In this document: positions 1 to 5,837 of the stretch, one piece after another | Layout: each line of letters starts with the position of its first letter | Position numbering within the stretch: position 1 is the first letter of the stretch | Source of the DNA: Methanosarcinales archaeon | GTDB taxonomy: Archaea; Halobacteriota; Methanosarcinia; Methanosarcinales; Methanosarcinaceae | Direction of reading: 5' to 3' | NCBI GenBank assembly: GCA_012329085.1 | Contig: JAAXQB010000104.1 | Coordinates: 1-10,853, forward strand | DNA length: 10,853 nucleotides | Position numbers and translations under genes: made by a program | Notes under the pieces: model-generated | What the model was told of the DNA's origin: nothing | What the model saw: the letters and a program-made list of their open reading frames with translations, nothing else | The model's database searches: none

Positions 1-393
1 AAATTTAGGATAATTAATTTATATACGATCTGACATCCACTAATTAATATAAAGTTGTTGATATAAGTAATGGAAAATCATATATAAAATCAATTTTTCA
101 TCTTTATGTATGATCATGCAAATTTACATTAATTAAAAATCAAAGATTTTCTCATACGCTCATTTGTTCCAAATGAGCAAACGCTCATTTGTTCCAAATG
201 AGCTATTAAAAATTGAGAAAATAAAAAATTTTCTCTCTGTACATAATATGAATAACACTCAGAACATTTTTAAGCGAACTATCAGAGATTTTCTAAAATT
301 CATTTTGAAAAGTTTGAGTGTTTACATATTTCTCTTTAAGAAACATGTATTTACAAATTATGTACAAAAAATAAAAAAAATGGGGTTAAACGC
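1..393. other. AT-rich intergenic stretch upstream of the glycosyltransferase, with hairpin repeats
   Basis: I see no convincing gene here. A 77-codon frame (164-397) runs straight through the hairpin repeats, has low-complexity K/N/F/I composition, and overlaps the glycosyltransferase start by four bases, so I treat it as chance. The stretch contains the two tandem 21-bp palindromes listed separately and a second hairpin at 215-235 (arms GAGAAAAT and ATTTTCTC around AAAAA). It also holds a distant inverted pair ACACTC/GAGTGT near 255 and 315. The GAGAAAAT hairpin and a GAGTGTTTA motif recur near 2974-3020, so this stretch shares its repeat family with the large array at 2700-3256. No TATA box stands out from the AT-rich background. 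Confidence 0.5.
158..203. repeat. Two tandem copies of a 21-bp perfect palindrome (9-bp arms, TTC loop)
   Basis: Copies at 158-178 and 183-203 are identical: left arm GCTCATTTG, loop TTC, right arm CAAATGAGC, separated by AAAC, giving a 25-bp period. The same left arm occurs at 3092-3100 and the same right arm at 3248-3256, where about 147 bp of other hairpins lie between them. A variant with CATTCG/CGAATG arms and the same TTC loop sits at 3210-3230. Arms that differ between copies yet still pair point to selection for, or template-driven maintenance of, the palindrome. Confidence 0.85.
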
Positions 394-1698
394 ATGAGTG
401 ATAAACTTAAAATAGCATTTTTTTGCTGGGAATCGCTATATTCAGAAAAAGTAGGGGGTCTTGCACCTGCTACAACACAGCTTGCAGAAGAGCTTGCAAA
501 AGATCATGAAATACATTTTTTCACAAGAGGTGCGGAAGATGAAATAATAAATGGTGTGCATTATCATTATTATCAACCATATGGGGAAAATATTGTCGAA
601 TATTGCGGGGATTTAAGCGTAAATATTTTCAAAAGATTTAAAGAATTTGATGGTGGAAAATTTAAAGAATTTGATATTTTACATTTTCATGATTGGCATT
701 TTATAGAAGCATTGCATTTACTTAAAAATAGGCGTACGATATTATCATTCCATTCAACTGAATATGGTAGAAATGGAAGTTCATTCGGTGGATGGTATGA
801 CTTTAAAGAAATTTCAGGAAAAGAATGGTATGGGGCATATATTGCAAAAAAAATTATCACTGTATCTGAAAATACAAAAAAGGAAGTTGCGTGGTTATAT
901 AATGTTCCTGAATGGAAGCTAAGTGTTATTGAAAATGGGGTTTATCCAAACGAATTTAAACTTAATATAGATCCTGGTGAAATAAAACAGAAGTATGGCA
1001 TACCTCCTCTCGTTCCTGTTATTCTTTTTATTGGAAGAATTGTTCATCAGAAAGGAGTGGATATTCTTTTAGATTCCATTCCACACATTTTAAAACATAG
1101 GAGTGATGTTCAATTTTTAATTATGGGTGATGGTGATATGAGATATGGACTTGAAGAAAAGGCAAAGCAAGAGAAATTGCCGGTAAAGTTCCTTGGAAAA
1201 CTCCCAGATCAAGAATGCAAAGAGGTTTTAAATGCATGCGATATAATGGTTATGCCAAGTAGAAATGAACCTTTCGGAATTGTACTCTTGGAAGCATGGA
1301 GTGCAAAAAAATGTGTGGTTGCAACTGATATAGGAGGGCTTTCTGAAAATATAGAAAATTTTGTTGATGGTATAAAAGTATTTGTAAATCCAGAATCTAT
1401 TGCATGGGGTGTAAATTATATAATAGATGACGCAGAACAAGTAAAAGCACTTGGGTTGGCAGGATATAAAAAAGTTCATGAAAAATATGATTGGAAATTA
1501 ATAAAAGATAAAACTGTTAAATTATATAAAGAAATGATAAAATCTGATGATAGACAGGATATTTTGAAAAAACCTCAAAAACATAAGACTCCATCTCAGA
1601 AAAATATGAGAGGGAGATTAAAAAAAGAGGTAAAACAAAAAACTCAGCAAATGAAAAAGCATGAGAAAATAAAAATACCATCAATTCGTTTTGTTTAA
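394..1698 (+). CDS. GT4-family glycosyltransferase, glycogen/starch synthase-like
   Basis: A 434-residue GT-B fold glycosyltransferase, probably cytoplasmic, that elongates an alpha-glucan from a nucleotide-sugar donor. The N-terminal domain starts with a beta strand (KIAFFCWESLY) followed by K19-V-G-G-L23, the glycine loop that glycogen synthases use to bind the donor. The C-terminal Rossmann domain carries F-I-G-R215 and K220 in GRIVHQKG, the usual phosphate-binding Arg/Lys pair, and the E-x7-E motif E292-PFGIVLL-E300. A nearby GLSENI segment is also typical of GT4. Residues after about 385 form a Lys/Gln-rich basic tail outside the catalytic fold. ATG 394 is chosen because the family's N-terminal strand begins a few residues later; GGGG lies about 8 bases upstream. 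The branching enzyme and GH57 enzyme downstream support a role in glycogen synthesis. GT4 is broad, so another glucan or glycoconjugate product is possible. Confidence 0.88.
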   Translation: MSDKLKIAFFCWESLYSEKVGGLAPATTQLAEELAKDHEIHFFTRGAEDEIINGVHYHYYQPYGENIVEYCGDLSVNIFKRFKEFDGGKFKEFDILHFHDWHFIEALHLLKNRRTILSFHSTEYGRNGSSFGGWYDFKEISGKEWYGAYIAKKIITVSENTKKEVAWLYNVPEWKLSVIENGVYPNEFKLNIDPGEIKQKYGIPPLVPVILFIGRIVHQKGVDILLDSIPHILKHRSDVQFLIMGDGDMRYGLEEKAKQEKLPVKFLGKLPDQECKEVLNACDIMVMPSRNEPFGIVLLEAWSAKKCVVATDIGGLSENIENFVDGIKVFVNPESIAWGVNYIIDDAEQVKALGLAGYKKVHEKYDWKLIKDKTVKLYKEMIKSDDRQDILKKPQKHKTPSQKNMRGRLKKEVKQKTQQMKKHEKIKIPSIRFV

Positions 1699-1717
1699 TG
1701 TCTATTCAATATTGATT

Positions 1718-1753
1718 ATTTCTAACACTTGTTTTTAGAAATATATTTTTTTT
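1718..1753 (+). terminator. Hairpin plus T-tract terminator after the glycosyltransferase
   Basis: Arms ATTTCTAA (1718-1725) and TTAGAAAT (1735-1742) form a perfect 8-bp stem with a 9-nt loop, followed after three bases by eight consecutive T (1746-1753). It starts 20 bases past the stop codon. Archaeal termination depends mainly on the T tract, and the stem strengthens the call. Confidence 0.7.
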
Positions 1754-1963
1754 AAATGTGACCTTAAAAAGAGTTAAAACATAAATCAATAGTAACATAA
1801 TCTAATTTTTAGTAAATAAATTAAATAGATTAGAATTACCTTTTTAAGGAAAAAGGATTTGAAAAATCGTTTAATTTATTCTGGGCATATATTGACTTTT
1901 GGAATGAAGTCAACAAGAACAGAAATATTTTATATTATTAAATGCTAATTTAATATTAGGTAT
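1754..1963. other. Intergenic region with three stem-loops ahead of the antitoxin gene
   Basis: No reading frame of note. Three short structures follow one another: an imperfect AATCTAATTT / AAATAGATT pair (about 1799-1832), a perfect 7-bp hairpin CCTTTTT-AAGG-AAAAAGG (1839-1856), and a perfect 7-bp hairpin TTGACTT / AAGTCAA with an 8-nt loop (1892-1913). They could be operator-like sites for autoregulation, an untranslated leader, or a small RNA. Nothing in the sequence decides between these, and short stems are expected by chance in AT-rich DNA. Confidence 0.3.
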
Positions 1964-1969
1964 TTGAGT

Positions 1970-2233
1970 ATGAAGGTAAAAGTAAAAAATAAAGAAGTAA
2001 GTGAAACGATATATGAAATATCAACAGTGAGTGAAGAAGGAGAAATAAAAGTTCCAAAAATAATAAAAGAATTCATAAGAATCAAGCATGGCGATAAGAT
2101 TATTTTCATAATTGAGGAGAATAGAGTGGTAATAAAAAAAAAGGAAGATGTCCAGCTATCTAAAATATTAAAATCTCAGAAAGCATGGAAAGAGAATAGC
2201 ATACAATTTCAAAAGAGAATCAGGAAAGAATAG
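1970..2233 (+). CDS. vapB: AbrB/SpoVT-type (swapped-hairpin) antitoxin, VapB-like
   Basis: A small DNA-binding antitoxin of about 87 residues. The core, roughly residues 16-52, reads TVSEEGEIKVPKIIKEFI followed by RIKHGDKIIFIIEENRVVIKK. This is the AbrB/MazE swapped-hairpin pattern: beta strand, G-E-I-x-V-P-K, helix, G-D-K-I strand, hairpin. The charged C-terminal tail (about residues 53-87, ending FQKRIRKE) is where such antitoxins usually contact the toxin. I chose ATG 1970; an in-frame TTG at 1964 would add two residues, and neither has a clear ribosome binding site. A PIN-domain toxin frame starts two bases after the stop codon, giving the classic antitoxin-toxin order, but that toxin is broken. 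The antitoxin should repress its own operon in the cell; here it has no intact partner in the window. Confidence 0.8.
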   Translation: MKVKVKNKEVSETIYEISTVSEEGEIKVPKIIKEFIRIKHGDKIIFIIEENRVVIKKKEDVQLSKILKSQKAWKENSIQFQKRIRKE

Positions 2234-2235
2234 TT

Positions 2236-2678
2236 ATAAAAATATCGTTAGATACAAATATATTTTTAAATGTTAAAAATAATGAGGAACCATTTTTTGA
2301 ATATTCAGTAAAAATATTAGATTCCATAGATGGAAATATAATTGAGTGTAACCTATCAACAATAGTTCTATCGGAAATATGTACGGAATATTATGAAAAC
2401 AATGAAATCAAAGAGAAGAATATATTTATGACGCATATAAGAACTTCTTTAACATATCATATTATTTCAGTAGATGAAAGAATTGCAGATCTTGCTGGAA
2501 AAATGAGAGTCGAAAATAGCATCAGATTACCAGATGCCCTTATTGCTGTACGGCGATTCTTGATAATTGTGAGTATCTAGTAACACATGATGAAAGACTA
2601 AAAAATATTAGCAAGATAAATGGTATTAAAATTGTAAGTGCACAAGAGCTTTGCGTAGATTTAAAGAAATGGCATTAG
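2236..2678 (+). pseudogene. vapC: VapC-like PIN-domain toxin, frameshifted and missing a normal start codon
   Basis: Reading from 2236 gives IKISLDTNIFLN, then TIVLSEICTEYY and SIRLPDALIA. These are the first three acidic elements of a PIN ribonuclease (D in LDTN, E in LSE, D in PDA). After 2548 this frame degenerates and stops at 2578-2580. The +1 frame then continues with ILDNCEYLVTHDERLKNI, carrying the fourth PIN acidic motif, and ends at TAG 2676-2678. One lost base explains the break: GCTG-TACGGCG would read Ala-Ala-Thr-Ala if a C were restored after 2548. The 5' end is also damaged: no ATG, GTG or TTG lies in frame between the upstream in-frame stop (2197-2199) and the LDTN motif. The expected start is an ATA at 2236, possibly a mutated ATG. 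The intact product would have been a roughly 147-residue tRNA- or mRNA-cleaving toxin. Confidence 0.82.
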
Positions 2679-2699
2679 AAATGCAATTAATATTCTAAA

Positions 2700-2791
2700 A
2701 AGTTTGAGTGTTAAATATATAATAAACGCTCAGAGCGTTCCGAACGAGCTTTATAAATTATATATAACGCCCATTTTCATAATTGAAAATG
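2700..2791. repeat. Palindrome repeat cluster, first part
   Basis: Contains AACGCTC-A-GAGCGTT (2725-2739), CGTTC-C-GAACG (2735-2745) and CATTTTCA-TAAT-TGAAAATG (2772-2791). It begins with a module, roughly GAGTGTTA..TATATAATAAACGCTC (2705-2731), repeated almost exactly at 3015-3039. It directly follows the broken toxin gene and belongs to the same family as 158-203 and 3011-3256. Confidence 0.7.
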
Positions 2792-3010
2792 TGCTAATGA
2801 AAAAGAATAAATTCTATAATTGGACGCAGATACATGCAGATTGTCATGATTTTAAATATACGGAATTGACAAAATAAGCTACCACATTTTATATAACCCT
2901 AAAAAAACATTCTCTGCGTCATAGATAGGTAGAAATTATATTTTATATGCTAAAATAAATTCTATCAAATTACGAGAAAATAAAAAATTTCTCTAACGCA
3001 TATCAGAATG
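2792..3010. other. Non-coding stretch with a distant 8-bp inverted pair
   Basis: No supported gene. GACGCAGA at 2823-2830 is inverted as TCTGCGTC at 2913-2920, 82 bases apart. The arms are more GC-rich than their surroundings, so they could be the ends of a small degraded mobile element, but no other terminal features are visible. A hairpin with arms GAGAAA/TTTCTC (2974-2993) is a near copy of the one at 215-235. Confidence 0.4.
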
Positions 3011-3256
3011 AATGAGTGTTTAGTATATAATAAACGCTCGTTCTCTTTGGGAGCTCGTGATTGAACGCTTTTGAAGCGTTAACGAGCAAACGCTCATTTG
3101 TTCGAAAACAAAATTTTTCCAAAGGAGAAATTTTTAGAAGGAAATTCTCTTTGAGAATTTCCTGACTCAAAGATTTTCTTAAACTCGTTCTAAAAGAACG
3201 AGTGATTACGCTCATTCGTTCCGAATGAGCTTTCCGAATGAGCTTTCCAAATGAGC
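3011..3256. repeat. Array of nested short palindromes with 3-nt loops
   Basis: At least five hairpins of 7-10 bp with 3-nt loops lie close together: AACGCTT-TTG-AAGCGTT (3064-3080); AAATTTTTCC-AAA-GGAGAAATTT (3111-3133, one G-T pair); a 10-bp GGAAATTCTC / GAGAATTTCC hairpin with TTT loop (3140-3162); ACTCGTTCT / AGAACGAGT with AAA loop (3183-3203); and GCTCATTCG / CGAATGAGC with TTC loop (3210-3230). The array is nested. GCTCGTT (3036-3042) pairs with AACGAGC (3081-3087) around the first hairpin. GCTCATTTG (3092-3100) pairs with CAAATGAGC (3248-3256) around the others. Two extra 13-bp right-arm units follow in tandem (3231-3256). A 70-codon minus-strand frame over 3003-3215 is a by-product of the repeats. 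Confidence 0.82.
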
Positions 3257-3269
3257 TTTACAAATTGTA

Positions 3270-3419
3270 GGGGCTGTCCAGTAACTAATTTATATTATAC
3301 ATTTAAGTTATATTTTATCCCAATTGAGTAATTATTAATTATAATTTTATAAATATTGCCCCAAATGTGATAAATATTAATTGATTTGTACACGGAATTT
3401 CAATTGTTAGATAGTCTCC
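3270..3419. mobile_element. 150-bp MITE-like element, copy 1
   Basis: This 150-bp block recurs at 8897-9046 with only six differences, all transitions, and an identical internal 117 bp. The ends form an imperfect inverted repeat: GGGGCTGTCCAGTAAC on the left, and GGAGACTATCTAACAA as the reverse complement of the right end. There is no reading frame inside, so it would need a transposase supplied in trans. Target-site duplication is unclear; the flanks ATTGTA and TACAAT are inverted, not direct. It sits between the palindrome array and the methyltransferase remnant, whose recognisable sequence begins about 14 bases further on. Confidence 0.8.
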
Positions 3420-3432
3420 ATATACAATAAAA

Positions 3433-3929
3433 AAAGAATGATTTAATCGTCTAATTTATGGAGATAACCTTCCACCTATGCAAGCACTTTTATCAAGAGA
3501 TGCACAAATAGGAATGCCTTCAATGAGGAGAGGGGAAATTGATTTAATTTATATTGTTCCTTCATTTGATTCTATAGCAAATTACAAAATAAAAATCAAT
3601 ATTCCTAAAACGGATATTGAAGCAAAACCAACAGTTATAGAATAACATGCTTATTCTGATACTTGGAAAGATGGGACTGTTTCTTATTTGGAGATAATGA
3701 TTCCAAGATTAATTTTAATGAGAGATTGCTTTCAAAGCAAGGAATTATTTAATATGAAAAAATCTGCAAAAGCTTGCGGATATAAAATTTAAAGAACAAA
3801 CGCTAAATTGTAATGTATATGCAGATGAAAAAAAAGAGATTAAATAATGCTAAATTAATAAATCTCGGAATAGAAAGCATACCATTTGAATTAGTACAAA
3901 ATATAGCCAAAAAAAGTTTAAAAGATTAA
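3433..3929 (+). pseudogene. Remnant of a type III-like site-specific adenine DNA methyltransferase (Mod)
   Basis: The frame through 3442-3642 reads FNRLIYGDNLPPMQALL, then GEIDLIYIVPSFDSIANYK and KPTVIE. After an in-frame TAA (3643-3645) it continues as HAYSDTWKDGTVSYLEIM and PRLILMRD. This is the order seen in beta-class adenine methyltransferases: RLIYGDNL, then the catalytic DPPF motif, then SDTWKDG and PRLILMRELL. It is dead in several ways. TGA at 3439 stands where the family usually has Trp before NRLIYGDN. The catalytic DPPF has become VPSF. There is the TAA, and a likely one-base deletion near 3726, after which the other frame reads LLSKQGII. A further segment, NVYADEKKEIK followed after a frameshift by NAKLINLGIESIPFELV (to TAA 3927-3929), is probably the C-terminus with the middle deleted; that part is inference. 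The N-terminus is missing next to MITE copy 1. Confidence 0.75.
3917..3924 (+). promoter_or_regulatory. Possible TATA box for glgB (leaderless-type spacing)
   Basis: TTTAAAAG is preceded by an A-rich stretch that could act as a BRE, and is centred about 24 bases before the glgB ATG. No ribosome binding site precedes that ATG (AATTATAAAATAATG), so a leaderless transcript starting near the ATG would fit. In such AT-rich DNA a match like this is weak evidence. Confidence 0.3.
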
Positions 3930-3944
3930 AACAATTATAAAATA

Positions 3945-5837
3945 ATGACAAATAGCAATTCTATAACAGATTATGATACATATCTATTTAAACAAGGCAA
4001 TCACACAAAATTATATGAAAAACTTGGATCTCATGTAAAAAAAGAAGGCACAAGCTTTGCAGTATGGGCACCAAATGCAAAGCAGGTGTCTGTTGTTGGT
4101 AATTTTAATAAATGGGATGCAAAATTAAATATATTAACTCAAAGAGAGGATGAGTCAGGCATATGGGAAGGGTATATACAAGGTATTGGACAGGGAGAGC
4201 TCTACAAATACCACATTATTTCAAATTACAATAATTATAAAGTAAATAAAGCAGACCCTTATGCATTGTATTTTGAAAAACCACCAAATACTGCATCTGT
4301 TGTATGGGATATAGAATATCAATGGAATGATGCAAATTGGATGGAAAATCGCCATAAACGGAATAATTTAGATGCACCAATTTCAATTTATGAGGTTCAT
4401 CTTGGGTCATGGATGAGAGTTCCAGGCGAAAACAATCGATGGCTTAATTTTAAAGAAATGGCACAAAAACTTGTTGATTATGTGTGCGAAATGGGGTTTA
4501 CACATGTTGAGTTTATGCCCATAACAGAACATCCATTTGCAGGATCATGGGGGTACCAAGCAGAAGGATATTTTGCACCAACAAGTCGATACGGCACACC
4601 ACAAGATTTCATGCACCTTGTTGATTGTTTTCATCAAAAAAACATTGGGGTAATTTTAGATTGGGTGCCTTCACATTTTCCATCTGATGAATACGGTTTG
4701 GTTTATTTTGATGGAACTCATTTGTATGAGCATTCTGACCCAAAAAAAGGATTTCACCCAGAATGGAAGTGTTATATTTTCAATCATGGAAGACATGAAG
4801 TTAAATCATTTCTAATGAGTAGTGCAAATTTTTGGTTGGAAAAATATCATATAGATGGGTTTAGAGTGGATGCTGTAGCTTCTATGTTATATCTTGATTA
4901 TGCAAGAGAGGAGGGAGAATGGATTCCAAATAAATATGGGGGAAATGAAAATTTGGAATCTGTACATTTTTTACAAGAATTAAATAAAACAGTGTATAAA
5001 AACCACTCTGGTGTGATGATGATTGCAGAGGAATCAACAGCATGGCCTATGGTCACAAAGCCACCATATACAGGAGGACTTGGATTTGGAATTAAGTGGA
5101 ATATGGGTTGGATGCATGATACACTAGAATATTTTAAAAATGATCCAATTTATCGAAAATATCACCATGATCAATTAACTTTTAGTTTGTGTTATGCATT
5201 TTCTGAAAATTTTTTACTTCCATTATCACATGATGAAGTTGTACATGGAAAAGGTTCTTTAATTGGGAAGATGCCTGGGTATGATTATGACAAGTTTGCA
5301 AATCTTAGACTTCTCTATGGGTATATGTACACACATCCCGGTAAAAAACTTCTATTTATGGGATCTGAATTTGGGCAATGGATTGAATGGAATTATAAAG
5401 AAAGTTTAGATTGGCATCTTCTTGAATCTCCAAAACATAAAGGAATTCAAACATTTGTAAAAGATTTAAATCAATTGTATAAAATAACGCCTGCTTTATA
5501 TGAATTTGATTTTAAAGAAGATGGATTTGAATGGATTGATGCATCAGATTATGAAAATAGTATTATAAGTTTTATAAGAAAAGGAAAAACACAAAATACA
5601 ATCTTTATTATAGTTTGCAATTTTACTCCCTTGTCGCGTTCAAATTACAGTATTGGAGTGCCAAGAAATGGATACTACAAAGAAGTATTAAATAGCGATT
5701 CAAAGAGATATGGAGGAAGTAATAAAGGTAATAATGGGGGTCTTACAGCTGAAAATGATTCAATACATGGGAAACCTTATTCTATACCTCTTACCATTCC
5801 TCCATTAAGTATAATTATATTTAAAAATGAATTATGA
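3945..5837 (+). CDS. glgB: 1,4-alpha-glucan branching enzyme (GH13)
   Basis: Cytoplasmic enzyme that cuts alpha-1,4 glucan chains and re-attaches them by alpha-1,6 links, making branched glycogen. The 630 residues are the usual length for a GlgB with a single N-terminal CBM48. That domain is visible at about residues 35-95 (TSFAVWAPNAKQVSVVGNFN onward, to YKYHI). The TIM barrel follows (VHLGSW, then GYFAPTSRYG). Catalytic residues are all present: nucleophile D309 in GFRVDAV, acid/base E362 in IAEEST, and D430 in LSHDEVVHGKGS. The spacings of 53 and 121 residues match the family. The C-terminal all-beta domain occupies roughly 530-630. ATG 3945 puts DYDTYLFKQGNHTKLYEKLG just before the CBM48, as expected. 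The stop codon overlaps the next gene's start (ATGA), implying co-transcription and coupled translation. The gene begins 15 bases after the methyltransferase wreck. Confidence 0.96.
   Translation: MTNSNSITDYDTYLFKQGNHTKLYEKLGSHVKKEGTSFAVWAPNAKQVSVVGNFNKWDAKLNILTQREDESGIWEGYIQGIGQGELYKYHIISNYNNYKVNKADPYALYFEKPPNTASVVWDIEYQWNDANWMENRHKRNNLDAPISIYEVHLGSWMRVPGENNRWLNFKEMAQKLVDYVCEMGFTHVEFMPITEHPFAGSWGYQAEGYFAPTSRYGTPQDFMHLVDCFHQKNIGVILDWVPSHFPSDEYGLVYFDGTHLYEHSDPKKGFHPEWKCYIFNHGRHEVKSFLMSSANFWLEKYHIDGFRVDAVASMLYLDYAREEGEWIPNKYGGNENLESVHFLQELNKTVYKNHSGVMMIAEESTAWPMVTKPPYTGGLGFGIKWNMGWMHDTLEYFKNDPIYRKYHHDQLTFSLCYAFSENFLLPLSHDEVVHGKGSLIGKMPGYDYDKFANLRLLYGYMYTHPGKKLLFMGSEFGQWIEWNYKESLDWHLLESPKHKGIQTFVKDLNQLYKITPALYEFDFKEDGFEWIDASDYENSIISFIRKGKTQNTIFIIVCNFTPLSRSNYSIGVPRNGYYKEVLNSDSKRYGGSNKGNNGGLTAENDSIHGKPYSIPLTIPPLSIIIFKNEL

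Noticed and set aside
164..397. 77-codon plus-strand frame before the glycosyltransferase
   Set aside because: It starts inside the tandem palindromes, has no recognisable motif or ribosome binding site, and its composition is what AT-rich non-coding DNA gives.
1228..1479. Minus-strand frame opposite the glycosyltransferase
   Set aside because: Shadow of the E-x7-E domain of a clear gene on the other strand; Cys/Tyr/Ile-rich with no motif.
3003..3215. 70-codon minus-strand frame
   Set aside because: It lies entirely inside the palindrome array, where arms read the same on both strands and stop codons are depleted by the repeat sequence.
158..3256. CRISPR array
   Set aside because: Repeats are short palindromes with variable stems and no regular unique spacers of 30-40 bp, and no cas gene is visible.
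3270..3419. Riboswitch or conserved RNA leader in place of a mobile element
   Set aside because: Two near-identical copies sit in unrelated contexts with inverted ends and no shared downstream gene, which fits a MITE better. An RNA function for the interior stays possible.
4216..4410. Minus-strand frame opposite glgB
   Set aside because: Shadow frame over well-conserved glgB coding sequence.
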